Shown: positions 5,118-9,387 of the stretch, one piece after another
How positions within the stretch are numbered: the first letter of the stretch is position 1
Layout of the letters: each line of letters starts with the position of its first letter
Source: Methylococcaceae bacterium
Lineage (GTDB): Bacteria > Pseudomonadota > Gammaproteobacteria > Methylococcales > Methylomonadaceae
Length of the DNA: 9,387 nucleotides
NCBI GenBank assembly: GCA_030699345.1
Contig: JAUYMX010000522.1
Location: 1-9,387 of the forward strand
Direction of reading: 5' to 3'
The notes under the pieces: model-generated
What the model was told of the DNA's origin: nothing
Seen by the model: only the letters and a program-made list of their open reading frames with translations
The model's database searches: none
Translations under genes and position numbers: made by a program

Positions 5118-8100
5118 TGGAAGAGCTTGAGCAACAGCCCAAGAAACACGGCTTGACGGTAAAAATTGTCGAGCTTTTTACCACTTCGCAACTGTCTGTT
5201 TTATTTCTGATTATCTCGTTAATTGCAGGAGCTGCAGCACTGATTTTGACACCGCGCGAAGAAGATCCGCAAATTGTCGTGCCGGTAATGGATGTGTTAA
5301 TTGAATATCCAGGCGCGTCCAGTGAAGAAGTCGAAAAACTGGTGGCAACACCGCTGGAAATGCTGTTCAAGCAATTGCAAGGCGTGGAATATGTTTATTC
5401 CATATCCAAACCCGGCTCAGCTTTGGTGACGGTGCGTTACTACGTCGGCGAAGAGTTTGAAAATAGCCTGACCAAAACTTGGGACAAAATCATGTCCAAT
5501 CAGCAAATTATTCCGCCTGGTGTCACCAGCTGGAAAGTATCGCCGGTTGAAATTGACAATGTACCTATCGTATTGCTAACCATGTCATCACAAAATAACA
5601 CGAATGATGCTATGGCTCTGCGCCGTGTCTCCGATGAATTGATTAACGCATTTAGAAGCATTGATGATGTCGGCAAAAGCTGGGTGGTTGGTGGTGAGCC
5701 GCGACGAGTGTCCATTTACGCCGATTCGGCCAAATTGACCGCGCATGACGTTACGCTGCTGGAAATCAGTCAGGCGCTAGCGAATGCCAATATCAATCTG
5801 CAATCCGTCAGTTTTGCGCGCGGCAATCAACAATTGGTGCTGGAAGCCGGACCCCATTTTGGTTCCGCCGATGAAGTCGGTGCAACCGTGATCAAAAGTA
5901 TCGCCGGTAAGCCTGTGTATTTGCGTGACGTGGCGCGTATTGAAGATGGTCCGGCCGATGTCGATCATTACACCCGTATCGGTTTTGGTCCCAGTGTTGA
6001 GGATATGCCGACCGCAGGAGTAGCAACCGGTAACAAGCCGCAAGTGGGTGAAGAACGGCCCATGGTGACGGTTGCCATTGCCAAACGCAAGGGCAGTAAT
6101 GCCGTGCAAGTGGCCGAGGCCGTGATTGCCAAGGCAGAGGAACTGCACGGCACCTTGATTCCTGACGATATGTTGTTAAGCATCACCCGGGATTACGGCG
6201 AAACCGCCAATCACAAAGTCAATGAGCTGGTTAAGCATTTGAGTTTTGCGATCGTCATCATCGTCGTATTACTGGCATTTACGCTGGGTCCGAAAGAATC
6301 TTTTATTGTTTCTATTGCCGTGCCGATGGTGCTGGCGTTGACGCTGTTGCTGGATTATTTGTCCGGTTACACCATTAACCGGGTAACGTTGTTTGCGTTG
6401 ATTTTGTCCTTAGGGTTGTTGGTGGATGATCCCATCGTCGATGTGGAAAACATTCATCGTCACTACAAAATGGCCAAAGAATCACCCTTGCAAGCCTTGT
6501 TGACAGCGGTGGATGAAGTCAGACCGCCGACCATTTTGGCAACCTTCGCGGTGATCGTGTCGTTTTTGCCGATGTTTTTTATCACCGGCATGATGGGGCC
6601 CTACATGGCGCCGATGGCGTTCAACGTGCCGATAGCAATGATTGTGTCGTTGATCGTGGCTTTTTCTGTCACGCCCTGGGCGAGTTACAAGTTGCTGCAA
6701 GGTGAATACGGCAGTCATGACGATAGTGAAAGCACAGATATTAAAGACAGTACTATTTATCGCTGGTACCAAGCTTCGCTAGGTCCGCTGATTGCAACAC
6801 CCGCCCGCACCAAGTGGTTTTTGCTGGTGGTATTTATCGCTTTTGTCGGCTCGGCCATGCTGGCAGTGACTCGTGTGGTGCCGCTTAAATTGTTGCCGTT
6901 CGATAATAAAAACGAGCTGCAAATCGTCATCGACATGCCTGCTGGCACCACATTGGAACAAACCGATGAAGTGGCGCATGCACTCGGCAGCTATTTGGCC
7001 ACCGTCAACGAAGTTACCGATTATGAAAGCTACACTGGCCTCGCGTCGCCGATGGATTTTAACGGCATGGTACGGCATTACTATCTGCGGTCAGGGGGTA
7101 ATGTCGGCGAGGTGAGAATTAGTCTGTTGCCTAAAGATAAACGGGAGCAGCAATCGCATGAAATCGCGTTGAGAATTCGGCCTGAAGTGGAACGCATCGG
7201 CAAGCAATTCGGCGCTAATCTAAAAATTGTCGAGACGCCGCCTGGGCCGCCGGTGCTTTCAGACCTGGTTGCTGAAGTCTATGGGCCCCCGGAAGCGGGT
7301 ATAGCCGATTTGATTACCGTATCCAAACGACTGCGCGCGGATATGGAAAAAACCGAAGGCGTGGTCGATGTCGATGATTATTCGGAAGCGCCTCATGACA
7401 AAGTCCACTTTAAACTCGATCGTGAAAAAGCCGCTTTATCCGGCATCAACGTTGCTGAAGTCGCACAGACTTTGCGTATGGCGGTAGCTGGTCAGACTGT
7501 CGGTATCGTGCATGAGGACAGCGAGCGTCAACCCTTGGAAATTGTTTTGCAAATATCTCGCGCTCAACGTTCCTCGGTAGAAGATTTACTGGCCTTACGA
7601 GTGAAATCCAGCCAAGGTAATTTAGTGCCGCTGGGGGAAATCGGCACGGCAACCCTTGAAACCGAGAATCAGCCGATTTTTCACAAAAACCTGCAACGGG
7701 TGAATTACGTGATTGCCCAGATGGCCGGTCGCAGCCCGGTGGAGGCGGTGTTTGATTTGAATGATGCGATGGATCAACGGCCATTACCGGCAGGCTATCG
7801 TGCTGAATTGGCAGGTGAGGGCGAGTGGAAAATTACTGTCGATGTGTTCCGCGACTTGGGCTTGGCGTTTGCGGCCGCATTAGTGATGATTTACGTACTG
7901 TTGGTCGGCCAAACCGGCTCGCTGACGGTGCCGCTGGTGATGATGATTGCGATACCGCTGACGGTTATCGGCATCATGCCTGGATTCTGGCTGCTTAATT
8001 TATTCGCAGCGCCAATCGGGGACTACCCCAATCCGATTTACTTCACCGCCACCGCGATGATCGGCATGATCGCCTTGGCCGGGATTGTGGTGCGCAACTC

Positions 8101-8371
8101 CATTATTTTGATCGATTTTATCGAGCGTATTCGCATACGGCCCGATACTACATTGACTGAAGCGTTGATTGAGGCGGGTGCAATCCGTTTAAGACCGATA
8201 TTTTTGACCGCAGGCGCGGCGATGTTCGGTGCGTTGGTGATTATTTTGGACCCGATTTTTTCCGGATTGGCCTGGAGTTTTATCTTCGGAATCTTTGCTT
8301 CAACTTTGTTTTCTTTGTTGGTGATTCCAGCGGTGTATTTTTTGATTAATCGTGATAAACACGCCGGATAA
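5117..8371 (+). CDS. RND efflux permease, HAE-type (AcrB superfamily) proton/substrate antiporter
   Basis: This 1084-residue inner-membrane pump has the expected duplicated layout. TM1 is at about 24-46, a large periplasmic loop at 47-370, TM2-TM6 at about 373-521, TM7 at about 566-589, a second periplasmic loop at 590-908, and TM8-TM12 at about 910-1077. TM4 carries the proton-relay pair Asp437-Asp438 in G-L-L-V-D-D-P-I-V-D-V-E-N. This matches drug/hydrophobe pumps, not the metal-exporting CusA/CzcA pattern. TM10 has A-G-I-V-V-R-N-S-I-I-L-I-D-F, where Arg993 sits at the place of AcrB Lys940. A stretch of about 25 residues (290-314: Gly, Pro, Glu, Asp-rich) is inserted before P-M-V-T-V-A-I compared with AcrB from memory, making the protein about 35 residues longer. 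The ATG overlaps the adaptor stop (TAATG) and GAGG at 5106-5109 is the ribosome-binding site, so expression is coupled. The substrate is not determinable. Confidence 0.95.
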   Translation: MEELEQQPKKHGLTVKIVELFTTSQLSVLFLIISLIAGAAALILTPREEDPQIVVPVMDVLIEYPGASSEEVEKLVATPLEMLFKQLQGVEYVYSISKPGSALVTVRYYVGEEFENSLTKTWDKIMSNQQIIPPGVTSWKVSPVEIDNVPIVLLTMSSQNNTNDAMALRRVSDELINAFRSIDDVGKSWVVGGEPRRVSIYADSAKLTAHDVTLLEISQALANANINLQSVSFARGNQQLVLEAGPHFGSADEVGATVIKSIAGKPVYLRDVARIEDGPADVDHYTRIGFGPSVEDMPTAGVATGNKPQVGEERPMVTVAIAKRKGSNAVQVAEAVIAKAEELHGTLIPDDMLLSITRDYGETANHKVNELVKHLSFAIVIIVVLLAFTLGPKESFIVSIAVPMVLALTLLLDYLSGYTINRVTLFALILSLGLLVDDPIVDVENIHRHYKMAKESPLQALLTAVDEVRPPTILATFAVIVSFLPMFFITGMMGPYMAPMAFNVPIAMIVSLIVAFSVTPWASYKLLQGEYGSHDDSESTDIKDSTIYRWYQASLGPLIATPARTKWFLLVVFIAFVGSAMLAVTRVVPLKLLPFDNKNELQIVIDMPAGTTLEQTDEVAHALGSYLATVNEVTDYESYTGLASPMDFNGMVRHYYLRSGGNVGEVRISLLPKDKREQQSHEIALRIRPEVERIGKQFGANLKIVETPPGPPVLSDLVAEVYGPPEAGIADLITVSKRLRADMEKTEGVVDVDDYSEAPHDKVHFKLDREKAALSGINVAEVAQTLRMAVAGQTVGIVHEDSERQPLEIVLQISRAQRSSVEDLLALRVKSSQGNLVPLGEIGTATLETENQPIFHKNLQRVNYVIAQMAGRSPVEAVFDLNDAMDQRPLPAGYRAELAGEGEWKITVDVFRDLGLAFAAALVMIYVLLVGQTGSLTVPLVMMIAIPLTVIGIMPGFWLLNLFAAPIGDYPNPIYFTATAMIGMIALAGIVVRNSIILIDFIERIRIRPDTTLTEALIEAGAIRLRPIFLTAGAAMFGALVIILDPIFSGLAWSFIFGIFASTLFSLLVIPAVYFLINRDKHAG

Positions 8372-8378
8372 TTCTAGT

Positions 8379-8446
8379 AGGTTGGATCGTTTACCAACAT
8401 TAGGCAATGCGCGCCTAATGTTGGTGTATTTGTTTTAACCCAACCT
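8379..8446 (+). terminator. Nested inverted repeat, probable terminator after the efflux operon
   Basis: ACCAACATTAGGC (8393-8405) and GCCTAATGTTGGT (8413-8425) are perfect 13-base inverted arms with a 7-base loop. The right arm is followed on the plus strand by GTATTTGTTTT, a T-rich though interrupted tail. An outer pair, AGGTTGG (8379-8385) and CCAACCT (8440-8446), encloses it, and a GTAG at 8377-8380 stands at the left foot. The efflux operon ends eight bases before the outer arm, and the convergent ABC-F gene ends just beyond. It probably terminates the plus-strand operon. On the minus strand there is no U-tract. The GTAGGTTGG foot also resembles dispersed repeats, so it may be a repeat element doing double duty. 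Confidence 0.65.
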
Positions 8447-8458
8447 CCAGATTCAGCT

Positions 8459-9387
8459 TTATTTGATGTCTTGGCTGCTTAGATAATCTTCATAGTTACC
8501 ATTGAAATCAACAATGCCGTTGGGTGTTAGCTCGATGATGCGGGTTGCCAGGGATGATACAAACTCGCGGTCGTGACTGACGAAAATCAACGTGCCGGGA
8601 TAATTTTCCAAGGCGGTATTGAGTGATTCAATCGATTCCATATCCAAATGGTTGGTCGGCTCATCCATTACCATAATGTTGTTCTTTTGCAGGATCAGTT
8701 TGCCAAACAACATGCGGCCTTGTTCACCACCAGAGATGACTTTTACAGATTTATAGATGTCATCTGCGCTAAACAATAAGCGCCCCAAGGTGCCGCGTAT
8801 GGCTTGGTCGTCGTCTGTTTCTTTGCGCCATTGCCCCATCCACTCAATCAAGGAAATGTTTTCAGCAAAGTCTTCGGCATGATCTTGCGCAAAATAGCCT
8901 ACTTCAGAATTTTCTGACCACTTTACTTCACCGGTATCTGGCTTTAAGTCGCCGACCAGCGTTTTCAGCAGGGTGGATTTACCAATACCGTTCGGGCCAA
9001 TGACCGCTATGCGTTCGCCAACGGCCAGCATTAGATTCAGGTTTTTGAATAAAGGCGCATCGCCATAACCTTTGCTGACGTTTTTCACTTCCAGTGCTAA
9101 ACGGTGTAGTTTTTTGGTTTGGTCAAAGCGGATAAACGGGTTAACCCGGCTGGAGGGTTTAACTTCATCCAGTTTGATTTTATCCAGTTGCTTGGCGCGC
9201 GAGGTGGCTTGTTTGGCTTTGGAAGCATTTGCCGAGAAGCGGCTGACGAAGGTTTGCAGTTCGGCAATCTGGGCTTTTTTCTTGGCGTTGCCTGCCAGCA
9301 AGCGTTCACGCACTTCAGTAACCGCAATCATGTCGTCATCATAGTTACCGGGATAAACGCGTAGCTCGCCGTAGTCCATGTCGGCCA
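8459..9387 (-). CDS. ybiT: ABC-F ATPase, EttD/YbiT-like, C-terminal part (partial at right edge)
   Basis: The frame is open from the right edge (codons for Ala-Asp precede the internal Met at 9379) to a TAA at 8461-8459, giving about 308 residues; the N-terminal ATPase domain is outside the window. The visible part reads almost residue for residue like my recollection of E. coli YbiT (EttD): the D-Y-G-E-L-R-V-Y-P-G-N-Y-D segment, then the linker helices (K-K-K-A-Q-I-A-E-L-Q-x-F-V-S-R-F-S-A-N-A-S-K) that in ABC-F proteins contact P-site tRNA, then a second ATP-binding domain. Counting from Met9379, Walker A is G-P-N-G-I-G-K-S-T at 128-136, the signature I-S-G-G-E-Q-G-R at 215-222, Walker B with catalytic Glu240 in M-D-E-P-T-N-H-L-D, and the switch His269 in S-H-D. 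Soluble, ribosome-associated translation factor, no membrane domain. It is convergent with the efflux operon and not functionally tied to it. Confidence 0.93.
   Translation of the reverse strand, partial: ADMDYGELRVYPGNYDDDMIAVTEVRERLLAGNAKKKAQIAELQTFVSRFSANASKAKQATSRAKQLDKIKLDEVKPSSRVNPFIRFDQTKKLHRLALEVKNVSKGYGDAPLFKNLNLMLAVGERIAVIGPNGIGKSTLLKTLVGDLKPDTGEVKWSENSEVGYFAQDHAEDFAENISLIEWMGQWRKETDDDQAIRGTLGRLLFSADDIYKSVKVISGGEQGRMLFGKLILQKNNIMVMDEPTNHLDMESIESLNTALENYPGTLIFVSHDREFVSSLATRIIELTPNGIVDFNGNYEDYLSSQDIK

Noticed and set aside
5117..8371. Heavy-metal (CusA/CzcA-type) efflux assignment
   Set aside because: TM4 carries the Asp-Asp pair in a V-D-D-P-I context typical of HAE-type pumps, and neither the adaptor nor the channel shows Met/His-rich metal motifs.

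Overview
The window is an ordinary Gram-negative chromosomal region, most likely from a gammaproteobacterium. Three things point there: a partial ABC-F ATPase that reads very like Escherichia coli YbiT/EttD, a complete tripartite RND efflux operon with an outer-membrane channel, and a REP-type inverted repeat of the GTAGGAGCGGG class seen in Pseudomonas-like genomes. Base composition looks moderate by eye (not computed). A sulfur/C1-metabolising gammaproteobacterium such as a type I methanotroph would fit the type I sulfide:quinone oxidoreductase and the MoxY-like sensor fragment. That assignment is inference, not something the sequence proves.

Layout. (1) 1-535, minus strand: the N-terminal part of a two-transmembrane sensor protein with a LapD/MoxY-type periplasmic domain, cut by the left edge. 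(2) 536-788: a gap with two imperfect long-range inverted repeats and no convincing gene. (3) 789-2271, minus strand: a tight two-gene unit, sulfide:quinone oxidoreductase followed by a 66-residue DUF2892 membrane protein starting one base after its stop. (4) 2272-2543: a divergent control region with a 10-bp perfect inverted repeat on the sqr side and a 23-bp operator-like palindrome on the efflux side. (5) 2544-8371, plus strand: outer-membrane factor, periplasmic adaptor and RND pump in that order. A REP-like hairpin sits between the first two genes, and the last two overlap by one base. (6) 8372-8458: a nested inverted repeat between convergent genes, probably a terminator. (7) 8459-9387, minus strand: the C-terminal part of the ABC-F protein, cut by the right edge.

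How the genes work together. The three plus-strand genes make one envelope-spanning, proton-driven exporter. The pump has the TM4 Asp-Asp pair of drug/hydrophobic-compound (HAE-type) RND proteins, so heavy metals are an unlikely substrate. The minus-strand pair oxidises sulfide into the quinone pool and supplies a small membrane partner of unknown role. The divergent spacer probably carries separate control for the two units, because the two palindromes differ in sequence. No regulator gene is visible. I see no CRISPR array, phage, IS element, tRNA, rRNA or obviously novel defence or mobile system; the most interesting signals are the non-coding palindromes.
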